Source of the DNA: Campylobacter lari
Lineage (GTDB): Bacteria; Campylobacterota; Campylobacteria; Campylobacterales; Campylobacteraceae
Reading direction: 5' to 3'
DNA length: 64,000 nucleotides
Assembly: GCF_004357905.1 (NCBI RefSeq)
Contig: NZ_SMTT01000003.1
Span: 62,001-126,000 of the forward strand
The notes under the pieces are model-generated. The model saw nothing but the letters and a program-made list of their open reading frames with translations, had not been told where the DNA came from and ran no database searches. Below are positions 28,725 to 37,821 of this stretch, one piece after another; the first letter of the stretch is position 1, and each line of letters begins with the position of its first letter. A program made the translations under genes and the position numbers.

Positions 28725-30715
28725 ACACTAAGCTCTTTAATATCAGCTATTTTTAAAAACTCACGATAAATTGCACATACTAAAGCTTGACGATTGTTTT
28801 TAATATTTTCATCTTTGTCATTAATCATTACTTTATCAAAAAAAGCATCAATTTGTGGTTTTAGTGCAAAAAGGCTTTCTAAAAGCTCTTGGGTGTTATT
28901 TTCTTTTGTTTTACACTGCATAAAAGCTTGGTATAAATCTTTTTCCTCTTGAGTGTTAAACAAATTTTCATTAATTTGAACTTCACTTAATATTGCAATA
29001 TTTGCCAAGCGCTTAAAAGTAGCAAAATTTTGACTAAAATCTGCCTTATTTGCACTTTGTATTAAAGCTTTAATACAAGAATCAATATAAATAACATCAT
29101 AAGTTTTAGAGCTAAGCACAGCTTTAACAAAAGAAGCATTAACCTCATAAAAAGTATATAAGCGCTCTAAGATAAAGTCTAATAAAATTTTCAAATCAAA
29201 GCTTTTATACTCACTAGCTATTGTTTCTAAAAATATCTTAAGATCAAAATTTTTATTTAAAGCTAGAATAATTTTTAAAACACCATTTGCTGCTCTTCTT
29301 AAAGCATAAGGATCTTTTGTACCACTTGGGATTTTCCCCATTGAAAAAAGCCCCACGAGTGTATCAAATTTATAAGCCAAAGCTACAATAGAACTAAATT
29401 CATTACTTGGCATAGCTGAATTATCGCCATTTGGAAGGTATTGTTCTTTAATCGCCAAAGCAAGCTCATCGCTCATACCCATAGCCTTAGCATAATAAGA
29501 TCCCATAATGCCTTGAAGATCAGTAAATTCATACACCATTTGAGTACTTAGATCAGCTTTTGAGTATTCTATAGCTTTTAAAATTTCATCTTTTTGAGTA
29601 TTAGCAAAAACTTCACAAAGCTTAGTAGCAATTTTTTGTTCTCTAATAATTTTATCTTTTAAGGTTCCAAGTCCTTCAAGATAAACCATTTGGCTTATTT
29701 TATCATTATTTAAACCCTGCGCTAAGTCATTTTTCCAAAAAAACATTGCATCACTTAATCTTGCTCTTAAAACTCTTTCATTTCCATTAATGATTTTAGA
29801 ATAATCTTCACAAACCGCATTAGAAACTACAATAAAATGATTGCTTAGAGTATTGTTTTTAAATACTGCAAAATAGCGTTGATTTTCTCTCATAGAAGTA
29901 ATTATCACTTCGCTTGGGATTTCTAAATACTCTTTTTCAAAATGCCCTAATAATGCCTTTGGATACTCTGTGATAGCTACAACTTCAGCTAAAAGCTCAT
30001 CATCTTCTGCAATAGTAATATCATTTTCTTTTTCAAGTGTCTTTAACTGCTCAATAATAAGCTTTTTTCTTTGTTCTTGATCTAAAATAATATAATTTTG
30101 CTCTAGAGTCTTAAGATACTCATCAATATTTGAAAAAGCTATCAAATCATAACTAACACTTCTATGCACAAAAGTACTTTTTGCGCTTTTAACGCCATAA
30201 CTTTCAAACTCAATCAATTCATCATTTAAAATACAGCAAAGCGAGCGGATAGCTCTAATAAATTCAAAGCTACCATCACCCCATCTCATAGTTTTACCAA
30301 AACTCAAGCTTTTTAAAAAAGCCTCGATCATTTGAGCTAAAACTGCTTTGCTTTGCAAGCCTTGTACTTGTTTTTGACAATACAATACTTCTTTACCCTT
30401 AATTTCTTTAAATTCAAGCTCTTCTTCTTTTAAACCACTTTTTTCTAAAAAGCTAAATCCTGCTTGAGTAAGCTTTCCATCTTTATAAGCTATCGCCTTA
30501 GGTGCACCTATAAATTCCACAAAAGAATCATCTTGTTTTTCTTTAAAATTTTCATGGATAAAAACCAATCTTCTAGGAGTATAGAAAAATTTAAATTCAG
30601 ATTCTAAATGATACTCTTGTAAAATCTTTTCCCATTTTTTAGTAATATTTGGAAGTTCTTTTAATAAAGGAATAGCAGGAAGTTCTTCTGTGCCTATTTC
30701 TATTAACAATTTCAT
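28721..30715 (-). CDS. glyS: Glycyl-tRNA synthetase beta subunit
   Basis: 664 residues, the tRNA-binding subunit of the alpha2-beta2 glycyl-tRNA synthetase. The N-terminus (LLIEIGTEELPA) and the segments MRWGDGSFEFIRAIR and YPKALLGHFEKEYLEIP are characteristic, as is the C-terminal ALRRAANG region with an HD-like helical fold. The partner glyQ is not in the window. It is followed with 4-nt overlap by the M23 gene. Upstream, a small membrane-protein gene ends 34 nt before its start. Confidence 0.96.
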   Translation of the reverse strand: MKLLIEIGTEELPAIPLLKELPNITKKWEKILQEYHLESEFKFFYTPRRLVFIHENFKEKQDDSFVEFIGAPKAIAYKDGKLTQAGFSFLEKSGLKEEELEFKEIKGKEVLYCQKQVQGLQSKAVLAQMIEAFLKSLSFGKTMRWGDGSFEFIRAIRSLCCILNDELIEFESYGVKSAKSTFVHRSVSYDLIAFSNIDEYLKTLEQNYIILDQEQRKKLIIEQLKTLEKENDITIAEDDELLAEVVAITEYPKALLGHFEKEYLEIPSEVIITSMRENQRYFAVFKNNTLSNHFIVVSNAVCEDYSKIINGNERVLRARLSDAMFFWKNDLAQGLNNDKISQMVYLEGLGTLKDKIIREQKIATKLCEVFANTQKDEILKAIEYSKADLSTQMVYEFTDLQGIMGSYYAKAMGMSDELALAIKEQYLPNGDNSAMPSNEFSSIVALAYKFDTLVGLFSMGKIPSGTKDPYALRRAANGVLKIILALNKNFDLKIFLETIASEYKSFDLKILLDFILERLYTFYEVNASFVKAVLSSKTYDVIYIDSCIKALIQSANKADFSQNFATFKRLANIAILSEVQINENLFNTQEEKDLYQAFMQCKTKENNTQELLESLFALKPQIDAFFDKVMINDKDENIKNNRQALVCAIYREFLKIADIKELSV

Positions 30716-30749
30716 TTTACACTCTTTTTTAAAAATTTTTTAGTGTATT

Positions 30750-30890
30750 TTACCTATTTTTTTTAAAATCTTTCTTTGTTTTTAATTTTTCTTCTCTTTG
30801 TTTAGCTTTTTCTTGCATTTGGCGGTTAAAGCCAAACACAAGAAAAACCATAAAAGCTATAAACAAAGCAATAATAATATAATCTATCAT
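30750..30890 (-). CDS. Small single-span membrane protein, 46 residues
   Basis: The frame begins MIDYIIIALFIAFMVFLVFG, one hydrophobic membrane helix, then a strongly basic tail (QEKAKQREEKLKTKKDFKK). Its ATG overlaps the stop codon of the AGCS symporter (TAATG), so it is translated by coupling, which supports reality despite the small size. The N-out or N-in orientation is not obvious, although the positive tail predicts a cytoplasmic C-terminus. Small proteins of this type often attach to a transporter; a role with the symporter is inferred only from position. Confidence 0.7.
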   Translation of the reverse strand: MIDYIIIALFIAFMVFLVFGFNRQMQEKAKQREEKLKTKKDFKKNR

Positions 30891-32332
30891 TAGTCCCAAC
30901 ACTCTGCGTTTTTAATACCAAGCTTTGAAGCGCTAAACACTGGATCTCTACCTTGTCTTTTTTGCTCGCTAAAATCTTTTAATACCTTTTTCACTATACC
31001 ACCAAGCAATAAAATAGAAATGATATTAATCGTAGCCATAAACGCCATAGTAGTATCAGCTAAATCCCATGCAAATTTTAAATCCATATTTGCACCAATA
31101 AAAATCATAAGCACGGCACTTGCTTTAAAAAGATTAATAATAATAGGATTTTGAGTAAGGTATTTAATATTTGCTTGAGCATAATAGTAATTTCCTATCA
31201 AAGAAGTAATAGCAAATAAAACTATACTAACAGTAGTAAAATGTACACCTAGATTTCCATAATATTCTTTCATGGATTCTTGTACTAAAGGTAGTGCTGT
31301 TAAAATAGGCTTACCGTCTACACCAATATTATTAGCATAAGCAAGTGAAAATAACACTAAAAATCCTGAACTTGTACAAATAATCACATCAATTAATACA
31401 GAAAATGCTTGAATAACCCCTTGTTTTGCAGGGTGAGTTGTAAGAGCAGAAGCTGCTGCATTTGGTGCTGAACCCATACCTGCTTCATTAGAAAACAATC
31501 CTCTTTTTATACCTATAACCAAAGCAGAACCTGCAAATCCACCAAAAATAGCTTCAAAATCAAAAGCGCTTTTAAAAATCATAGAAAACACTTCAGGAAT
31601 TTTATCAAAATTCATAAACATCGCTATAATAGATAAACCAACATAAATCATCGCCATAATAGGAACGATGACCGAGCTTACTTTACCTATTTTAGTATGA
31701 TCACCAAAAAACATATAAGCAGCAAAAATAGCCAAAATAGCCCCTATTACAATAGGCCACCAACTTTGCGAAAAACTTACTTCGCTAGCATCAACCATAC
31801 CTTTATAATAAAACTCAAATGCTGAAGTCATAGTTTGACTTTGAAGTCCATTAAATCCATAAGCATAAGTAATGATTAAAATCACCGCAAATATAGCACC
31901 AAGCCATTTTAAATTTAAAGCTTTACTAATATAATAAGCAGGGCCACCTTTAAAACTTTTTCCATCACGACTTTTATAAACTTGTGCTAAAGTGCTTTCT
32001 GCAAAAGCCGAAGCGCCGCCAAAAAATGCCATAGCCCACATCCAAAACAAAGCACCAGGTCCGCCCAAAACAACCGCTACTGCAATACCTGCAATATTTC
32101 CTATACCAACTCTTGAAGCTGTTGAAATCATCAAAGCCTGAAAAGGAGTAATATGGTGTTTTTCATGTTTTTCTTGCTTTTCTGTCAAAATGTCAAACAC
32201 ATAAGGAAGCATTCGAAATTGCACAAAACCCGTCAAATAACTATAATAAAACCCTACAATAATAAGCAAAATAACCAAAATGGAATAATACTGATTATTT
32301 ACAAAGCCAACAAATTGGGATATTAAATCCAT
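30890..32332 (-). CDS. AGCS-family sodium:alanine/glycine symporter
   Basis: 480 residues with about 11 membrane segments. Family signatures are present: GGPGALFWMWAMAFFGGASAFAES, PAYYISKAL and GLFSNEAGMGSAPNAAA. It imports alanine, glycine or related amino acids with a cation at the inner membrane. The ATG has an AAGGAG site. It is divergent from the amino-acid ABC transporter operon at 32547 and is translationally coupled to the 46-residue membrane protein downstream. Exact substrate is unknown; Campylobacter depends on amino acids as carbon sources, so such transporters are central. Confidence 0.92.
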   Translation of the reverse strand: MDLISQFVGFVNNQYYSILVILLIIVGFYYSYLTGFVQFRMLPYVFDILTEKQEKHEKHHITPFQALMISTASRVGIGNIAGIAVAVVLGGPGALFWMWAMAFFGGASAFAESTLAQVYKSRDGKSFKGGPAYYISKALNLKWLGAIFAVILIITYAYGFNGLQSQTMTSAFEFYYKGMVDASEVSFSQSWWPIVIGAILAIFAAYMFFGDHTKIGKVSSVIVPIMAMIYVGLSIIAMFMNFDKIPEVFSMIFKSAFDFEAIFGGFAGSALVIGIKRGLFSNEAGMGSAPNAAASALTTHPAKQGVIQAFSVLIDVIICTSSGFLVLFSLAYANNIGVDGKPILTALPLVQESMKEYYGNLGVHFTTVSIVLFAITSLIGNYYYAQANIKYLTQNPIIINLFKASAVLMIFIGANMDLKFAWDLADTTMAFMATINIISILLLGGIVKKVLKDFSEQKRQGRDPVFSASKLGIKNAECWD

Positions 32333-32555
32333 ATTTATCTCCTTTTTATAATTTAATCGAGTGTAAATTTATCATAAAAAAATGAATTTGCTACAAAAAA
32401 ATATAATTTTATATTAATTTTATTTTATTTTTTACAGCTATGTGAAAATTTAACTCACGATATTTACCAAAAAAACACATAAAAATGCTTTTAAGTAAAA
32501 AGAAAACTTAATTTTTATACACTTAGTTTTTTTAAAATTTTATAAGGTGTTTAAA

Positions 32556-33308
32556 TTGAAACAAAATACGATGAAAATTTTTGTATTTTTTGCCATTATT
32601 GTTTTTTGGGCTTATTTTTCATTTCCTATTGAAATTTTACAAGTTAAAGATCAAAATGGCTTAGCTACAGGAGAATATGCTTATACTATAGAAGCCAAAG
32701 CTTATGTTCATAGTTATTTCACAACACTTGGCTTAACAGTGGGTGGAATTTTAATAGGAATAGCACTTGGTTTTTTCCTAGCATTTTTAAGATTTTTAGA
32801 AATCCAAAGTTTAAATTTCATCATAGATGAATACATAGACATTATACGCGGAACCCCTCTGCTTTTACAGCTTTTGATTTTTTCAGTAGTGATTTTTGCT
32901 ACTTGGAGTGATAATTTTTATGTAGCTATTATCGCACTTGGACTTAATAGTTCTGCTTATGTAGCTGAAATCGTAAGAAGTGGAATTCAAAGTGTAGACA
33001 AAGGACAAATGGAAGCATCAAGAGCAATGGGGCTTAATTATTCTGCTTCTATGAGACTAATCATCTTTCCGCAAGCGATTAAAAATATCTTACCTTCTTT
33101 AATGAATGAATTTATTTCTTTATTTAAAGAAACTTCAATAGTGGGCTATATTAGCGTTATGGATATTACCATGCAAAGTAAAAGCTTACAAGCAATTTAT
33201 TACAACCCTAAACCTATTATTTTTACAGGGCTTGTATATTATGTAAGCGTTAAAATTTTAACACTGATTGCAAGATTTATAGAAATGAGATTAAACAAAC
33301 ATGATTAA
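32556..33308 (+). CDS. Polar amino-acid ABC transporter permease
   Basis: Inner-membrane permease with about five helices. The ATP-binding-protein docking loop EAA is [22 protein letters not shown] (from about residue 148), and [11 protein letters not shown] is the HisM/GlnP-type signature. The frame is open from GTG at 32547, but TTG at 32556 is 9 nt after AAGG and fits better, giving 250 residues; ATG at 32571 is a further option. It overlaps the ATPase gene by 8 nt. A substrate-binding partner is not adjacent; the lipoprotein gene at 37822 is the nearest candidate. Confidence 0.9.
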   Translation: MKQNTMKIFVFFAIIVFWAYFSFPIEILQVKDQNGLATGEYAYTIEAKAYVHSYFTTLGLTVGGILIGIALGFFLAFLRFLEIQSLNFIIDEYIDIIRGTPLLLQLLIFSVVIFATWSDNFYVAIIALGLNSSAYVAEIVRSGIQSVDKGQMEASRAMGLNYSASMRLIIFPQAIKNILPSLMNEFISLFKETSIVGYISVMDITMQSKSLQAIYYNPKPIIFTGLVYYVSVKILTLIARFIEMRLNKHD

Positions 33309-34029
33309 AATAGAAAATTTGATTAAAAAATATGGAGATTTAGAAGTTTTAAAAGATATTAGCATTGAAGTACATAAAGGTGATATTATTGCTATTATAG
33401 GGCCTAGCGGAGGTGGAAAAAGTACTTTTTTACGCTGTTTAAATAAACTTGAAACACCAGATAGTGGTAATATTTATATCAATAATATCAATATACTTGA
33501 TAAAAAAACAGATATCAATAAAATTCGACAAAAAGTAAGCATGGTATTTCAACATTTTAATCTTTTTAATAATAAAAATGTTTTGGAAAATTTATGCCTA
33601 GTGCCAGTACAAACAAAAATCATGGGTAAAGATGAAGCAGTAAAAAAAGCACGAGAATTACTCAAAAAAGTTGGCCTAAGTGATAAAGAAAATTATTTTC
33701 CTCATAAGCTTTCAGGTGGACAAAAACAGCGTATTGCCATAGCAAGATCATTAATGATGAATCCTGATGTGATTTTATTTGATGAGCCAACTTCAGCTTT
33801 AGATCCTGAAATGATAGGTGAGGTTTTAAATATCATGAAAGAAGTAGCTAAAGAAGGTCTAACCATGCTTGTAGTTACACATGAAATGGGATTTGCAAGA
33901 AATGTAGCTAATCGAATTTTCTTTATGGATAAAGGCATTATAGCAGTAGATGAATGTCCTAAAATAGCTTTTGAAAACCCAAAAAATGAAAGATTGAAAG
34001 AATTTTTAAATCAAGTTTTAAATCATTAA
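33301..34029 (+). CDS. Polar amino-acid ABC transporter ATPase (GlnQ-like)
   Basis: 242 residues. Walker [11 protein letters not shown]-loop MVFQHFNLF, signature LSGGQKQR, Walker [13 protein letters not shown] and the switch histidine VVTHEMGFA are all present; the last is typical of amino-acid importers. It overlaps the permease gene, so the two form one operon. Its transcript probably ends at the palindrome 34042-34059, which lies inside the opposite trmL gene. Glutamine or another polar amino acid is the likely substrate class. Confidence 0.93.
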   Translation: MIKIENLIKKYGDLEVLKDISIEVHKGDIIAIIGPSGGGKSTFLRCLNKLETPDSGNIYINNINILDKKTDINKIRQKVSMVFQHFNLFNNKNVLENLCLVPVQTKIMGKDEAVKKARELLKKVGLSDKENYFPHKLSGGQKQRIAIARSLMMNPDVILFDEPTSALDPEMIGEVLNIMKEVAKEGLTMLVVTHEMGFARNVANRIFFMDKGIIAVDECPKIAFENPKNERLKEFLNQVLNH

Positions 34030-34493
34030 AATTTTTCAAAAGAGGCAAAATTTTGCCTCAAAGCTTCATAGCTCACTATACCCACACTCGTAGCTAAATT
34101 TAAACTTCTACCACAATCTTTCATCGGTATAGTAATAGTATTTTCCCATTTTTTTTGCATTAAATCCATAGGCAAACCAAAACTTTCACTTCCAAAAAAT
34201 AAAAAATCACCTTTTTGATAATTTACATCAAAATAAGCTTGAGTAGTTTTAGTTGTCGCAAAGAAAAATCTATCTTGAAATTTTTCATACTCTTTTAAAA
34301 AATCTTCTAAATTATCCCATAAAAAAGGATTTAATTTTTTCCAATAATCAAGTCCTGCTCTTTTAACTGCCTTTTCATCAATACTAAAAAGTGGATTGAT
34401 AATATGTAAAGCAAAACCTGCATTAAAACACATTCTGCCTATACTTCCTGTATTTTGTGGTATGCGAGGTTCAACTAAGACTATATGAAACAT
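34026..34493 (-). CDS. trmL: tRNA (cytidine/uridine-34-2'-O-)-methyltransferase
   Basis: 155-residue SPOUT methyltransferase. It begins [19 protein letters not shown] and has the family motifs [12 protein letters not shown] and [20 protein letters not shown], which form the trefoil knot that binds SAM. TrmL methylates the wobble nucleotide of tRNA-Leu isoacceptors in E. coli. It converges with the ABC ATPase gene (4 nt overlap), and its last codons contain that operon's terminator palindrome. A tRNA-Arg gene starts 15 nt upstream of its start. Confidence 0.92.
   Translation of the reverse strand: MFHIVLVEPRIPQNTGSIGRMCFNAGFALHIINPLFSIDEKAVKRAGLDYWKKLNPFLWDNLEDFLKEYEKFQDRFFFATTKTTQAYFDVNYQKGDFLFFGSESFGLPMDLMQKKWENTITIPMKDCGRSLNLATSVGIVSYEALRQNFASFEKF
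34042..34059. terminator. Perfect palindrome, probable bidirectional terminator
   Basis: GAGGCAAAATTTTGCCTC sits 13 nt after the ABC ATPase stop and within the last codons of trmL. It is self-complementary over its full length, with A/T-rich flanks on both sides, so it could end transcription from either strand. Confidence 0.6.
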
Positions 34494-34507
34494 CTTTTTC
34501 CTTGAAA

Positions 34508-34584
34508 TGGTGTCCCCAGCAAGGTTTGAACTTGCGACCTCAGAATTAGGAATTCTGCGCTCTATCCAGCTGAGCTATGAGGAC
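34508..34584 (-). tRNA. tRNA-Arg (CCT)
   Basis: 77-nt cloverleaf with acceptor GTCCTCA/TGGGGAC, D-arm GCTCAGCTGGATAGAGC, anticodon stem CAGAA/TTCTG with loop TTCCTAA (anticodon CCT), and encoded CCA. It reads AGG, a codon used for Arg in this AT-rich genome. Confidence 0.95.
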
Positions 34585-34626
34585 AAATATTTTTATTATT
34601 TTAAGAAAAAATTTATTTTATAGAGC

Positions 34627-35643
34627 TTAAATTTTAAGCTCTATAAAAAAACATTTTGGATTTTCATCAAAACCTAAAACTCCATTATGCGCATCAATAA
34701 TTTGTTTTGATAAAGAAAGACCTAAACCATTACCTTTTAATTTAGTTGTTTTAAAAGCCTCAAAAACCATTTTTTTATCTTTGATACTTACACCATTATC
34801 ATAAACTTTAATAAAAACCCTATCTTCTTTTTGTTCGCACTTAACCTTTATATAACCATCATCATTTTCGCTTTCTTCAATAGCATCTATGGCATTATAA
34901 AGTAAATTTTGCAAAACTAAAGCAAGTAAAGATTTATCTGCATTGATTTTTAAATCTAAAAATTCAAATTTAAAATCGATATTAGCTAGATAATTATAAG
35001 TTCCAATAGCTTGCTCACACTCATCTTGTAACTCCTGTAAATTAAACTCATTTAAATTAACATGTACTCCTTTTGTAAAAAGTAAAGTAGAATTTACAAT
35101 ACGCTCTACTCTTGAAATTGCTTTTTGGATTTCTAAAACTATATGCTTATTTTTTAACTCACTTCTTTCAAACAAAGTAGAGCTTAATAAAGAAATAGAA
35201 CCTATAGGATTGCGTATTTCATGCGCTAGATGTGCTGCAACTGTTCCCATGCTAGCTAACCTTTCATTTCTTTTTTCATCACTAATATCTGTTGCATTTA
35301 CTATAAGTTTATCAGTATGAGAGGTGATTTTGATTAGATAAAATTTATGATCAAACTCAAGCTCATAATGTGTTTTATCAAGATCAATGCATTCTAAAAG
35401 CTTTGGCTTTTGTGTAGCTAGGTTGTTTTGCAAAATAATATTTTTATTTGCGTCTAAAATCCACAAAGCCATAGGCAAAACCTCTATAATCTCACTTACC
35501 ATTTGTCTTAATGCAGTGTAGTTTTCATTAAGTTGCTTATATTCATTTTCTATAACATAGGTTTGCTCTATTAAGGCTTTTAATCCTTGTTGTAAGTTTT
35601 CTTTTTCACTAGAATCTAAACTTTTTAAAATATTCTCATCCAC
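34627..35643 (-). CDS. flgS: FlgS flagellar sensor histidine kinase
   Basis: Cytoplasmic histidine kinase of 338 residues without membrane segments. An N-terminal coiled coil and PAS-like region (about 1-125) precede the dimerisation domain, with the H-box HLAHEIRNPIGS at about residue 140. The N-box (LLYNAIDAI) and G-boxes (VYDNGVSI, KGNGLGLSLSK) follow. Its length and architecture match Campylobacter FlgS, which phosphorylates FlgR to activate sigma-54-dependent hook and basal-body genes in response to the export apparatus. It starts with GTG, 2 nt after the stop of the nuclease-like gene, with little Shine-Dalgarno, so translation is probably coupled. Confidence 0.92.
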   Translation of the reverse strand: MDENILKSLDSSEKENLQQGLKALIEQTYVIENEYKQLNENYTALRQMVSEIIEVLPMALWILDANKNIILQNNLATQKPKLLECIDLDKTHYELEFDHKFYLIKITSHTDKLIVNATDISDEKRNERLASMGTVAAHLAHEIRNPIGSISLLSSTLFERSELKNKHIVLEIQKAISRVERIVNSTLLFTKGVHVNLNEFNLQELQDECEQAIGTYNYLANIDFKFEFLDLKINADKSLLALVLQNLLYNAIDAIEESENDDGYIKVKCEQKEDRVFIKVYDNGVSIKDKKMVFEAFKTTKLKGNGLGLSLSKQIIDAHNGVLGFDENPKCFFIELKI

Positions 35644-35645
35644 AC

Positions 35646-36497
35646 TTAATCCTTAATTAAAAATTGAAAATCTTCTAAAGTATATAAAAGCAAATTACGC
35701 TCCTTATTTAAAATAAGCTCTTTACTAAAGCCACTCTTTGAAAAAAGCACATATAAATTAGGTTGAATTTGCAACTGTTTTGCTTTACTTTTTAAAATAT
35801 TTAAAACATTTTTACATATTTTTCTTTCTTTAAATTTAACTTCACCTAAAACACAAAAATTGTTTTCATGATAATACAAGTCTATTTCATGATAATAATT
35901 CCAAAAACTATACACTTGATCCACTTTAAGTTTTTTTGCTAAAAATTCTTTACATAAAAGTTCAAAAGTAAAACTTTGGTATTTTTCCAAATTTTCTTGG
36001 ATAAGTTCTATTAATTCATTGTATTTTTTCATCGCGATTAAATTAAGTTTAGGATATATAAAATAAAAGAAAAATCTTAATCCTTGATTTTTAAAAACAA
36101 CCTTATCTTGTATATTATAAGAGCGTAATTCTTTTTTAACTTTCTGTCTTTTGTTTTTTATAATTGGCTTTTCTTGACTTTTTTCTAAGATCAAAATATT
36201 TTTCTCTAAAAGTTTATTAATAAGTCCTAGAGCCTGAAAATGCGGAATAGATTTATTAATAGAATAGCGTTTTCTATCGTTTTTACTTAAAACACTCAAA
36301 GCTTTTAAAGCATTCTCATCTAAATTTAAAGAAGCTAAAATATCAAAGGCTTTCAAAATAAAAACATTTAAGATATTTTCATATAAACTTAATTTCAAAT
36401 CAAATTCAAACTCATCAAAAATACTATAAAAATCAAAAATACTTTCAAGCTCCAAAGTTTCACAGCGTTTTGAAAAATCACCAAATTTTATAATCAC
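35646..36497 (-). CDS. DUF234-like putative PD-(D/E)XK nuclease-fold protein
   Basis: 283 residues. The C-terminal part (about 165-280) resembles the DUF234 domain. SFTFELLCKEFLAKK is followed by YYHEIDLYYHEN and CVLGEVKFK, giving the E...D...ExK arrangement of PD-(D/E)XK nucleases, and then LYVLFSKSGFSKEL. DUF234 is usually fused behind an archaeal-type AAA ATPase; here there is no Walker motif, and the first half is helical with a winged-helix-like stretch (about 60-105). It precedes flgS by 2 nt. The pairing with flgS is seen in Campylobacter; its role is unknown. Confidence 0.65.
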   Translation of the reverse strand: MIIKFGDFSKRCETLELESIFDFYSIFDEFEFDLKLSLYENILNVFILKAFDILASLNLDENALKALSVLSKNDRKRYSINKSIPHFQALGLINKLLEKNILILEKSQEKPIIKNKRQKVKKELRSYNIQDKVVFKNQGLRFFFYFIYPKLNLIAMKKYNELIELIQENLEKYQSFTFELLCKEFLAKKLKVDQVYSFWNYYHEIDLYYHENNFCVLGEVKFKERKICKNVLNILKSKAKQLQIQPNLYVLFSKSGFSKELILNKERNLLLYTLEDFQFLIKD

Positions 36498-36555
36498 ATC
36501 CTTAAAATAAATATTTTGTATGTTATAATTTTAACAAAAAATTAGAGGATTTTTT

Positions 36556-37821
36556 TTGGATATTGAAAAACTAAAACAAGATATTATTTTAAAAAAAGGA
36601 ATATATTATTTTGATTTTACAGCTAGCGCTTTAGCACTAAAAAGCATAGAAAAAGAAATTAAAAAAATTCTTACCACCTATGCAAATACACATTCAGATA
36701 GCTCTTTAAATTCTTTTATCACACAACAGCATTATGAAAACGCAAGAATAAATTTAAAAAAATACCTTGAATTAGATGATAGTTTTGCTCTTATAGCTTG
36801 TGGGAATGGATCTTCAGCAGCTATAAAAAAATTTCAAGAACTTTTAGGTCTATATATACCACCACTTATTAAAGAAAAATATTTTAAAAATACAGACAAA
36901 AATACCTTACCTTTGGTTATAGTTGGACCCTATGAACACCATTCTAATGAACTTTCATTTAGAGAAGCTTTGTGTGAATGCGTTCGAGTGCCCTTAGATA
37001 AAAATGGAGAATTAGATTTTAATTTTTTAGAAAAATTATTACAAAAATCCAAAAACAGACAAATCATAGCAAGCTTTAATGCAGCTTCTAATGTTACAGG
37101 AATTTTAAGTGATTATAAAAAAATTTACACTTTAATCAAACAACACAACGGTATAGTTGCTTTTGATATTTCCACTTTAGCTCCTTATGCTAATTTAGAT
37201 CCTAAATTTTATGATGCAGTGTTTATTAGCTCTCATAAACTACTTGGAGGTGTAGGATCTTGTGGCTTACTTGTTATCAAAAAAAATCTATGTGGCAATA
37301 CCCCTAGCTTTGCAGCAGGCGGAACTGTGGGCTATGTTTCAAGAACATCTCAACAATATTTATGCGAAGTTGAAAATTTAGAAGAAGGTGGCACACCTGG
37401 AATTATTCAGCTTATTAGAGCAAGTTTGGCTTTTAAAATACGCAATGAAATAGGTTTAAAAAATATAGAAAAAAAAGAAAAAGAACTTTGTGAATATTTT
37501 TTCAAACAATGTACAAATTTTCCAAAAATGATCTTATATGCAAAAAATATCACTAATAGATTACCTATTTTTGCTTTTAATATAGAAGGAATTTCTCCTT
37601 TTGATTTAGCTTATAAACTAAGTAAAACTTATAAGATAGAAACAAGAGCAGGTTGTGCTTGTGCAGGACCTTATGGGCATGATTTACTCAATCTAAAAGA
37701 CAATCAAGAATTAAAATCTAAACCAGGTTGGCTAAGAGTGGGTTTTCATTATACGCATACAAAAGAAGATATGGAATATTTTTTTAAAGCCTTGAATATA
37801 AGTATCAAGGCTTTAAGTTAA
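36556..37821 (+). CDS. Class V (NifS/Csd-like) aminotransferase
   Basis: 421-residue PLP enzyme of the cysteine desulfurase/selenocysteine lyase superfamily. The PLP lysine lies in FISSHKLLGGVGSCG (about residue 226), and HHSNELSFRE and AFDISTLAPY are the cofactor-site segments. A Cys-rich RAGCACAGPYGHD near the C-terminus corresponds to the mobile catalytic-loop region. Cysteine desulfurase activity is possible but not certain. It starts with TTG after a GAGGA site, with eight T between them, including the first bases of the start. It ends at a hairpin located in the convergent binding-protein gene, and it is divergent from the nuclease-flgS pair. Confidence 0.85.
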   Translation: MDIEKLKQDIILKKGIYYFDFTASALALKSIEKEIKKILTTYANTHSDSSLNSFITQQHYENARINLKKYLELDDSFALIACGNGSSAAIKKFQELLGLYIPPLIKEKYFKNTDKNTLPLVIVGPYEHHSNELSFREALCECVRVPLDKNGELDFNFLEKLLQKSKNRQIIASFNAASNVTGILSDYKKIYTLIKQHNGIVAFDISTLAPYANLDPKFYDAVFISSHKLLGGVGSCGLLVIKKNLCGNTPSFAAGGTVGYVSRTSQQYLCEVENLEEGGTPGIIQLIRASLAFKIRNEIGLKNIEKKEKELCEYFFKQCTNFPKMILYAKNITNRLPIFAFNIEGISPFDLAYKLSKTYKIETRAGCACAGPYGHDLLNLKDNQELKSKPGWLRVGFHYTHTKEDMEYFFKALNISIKALS

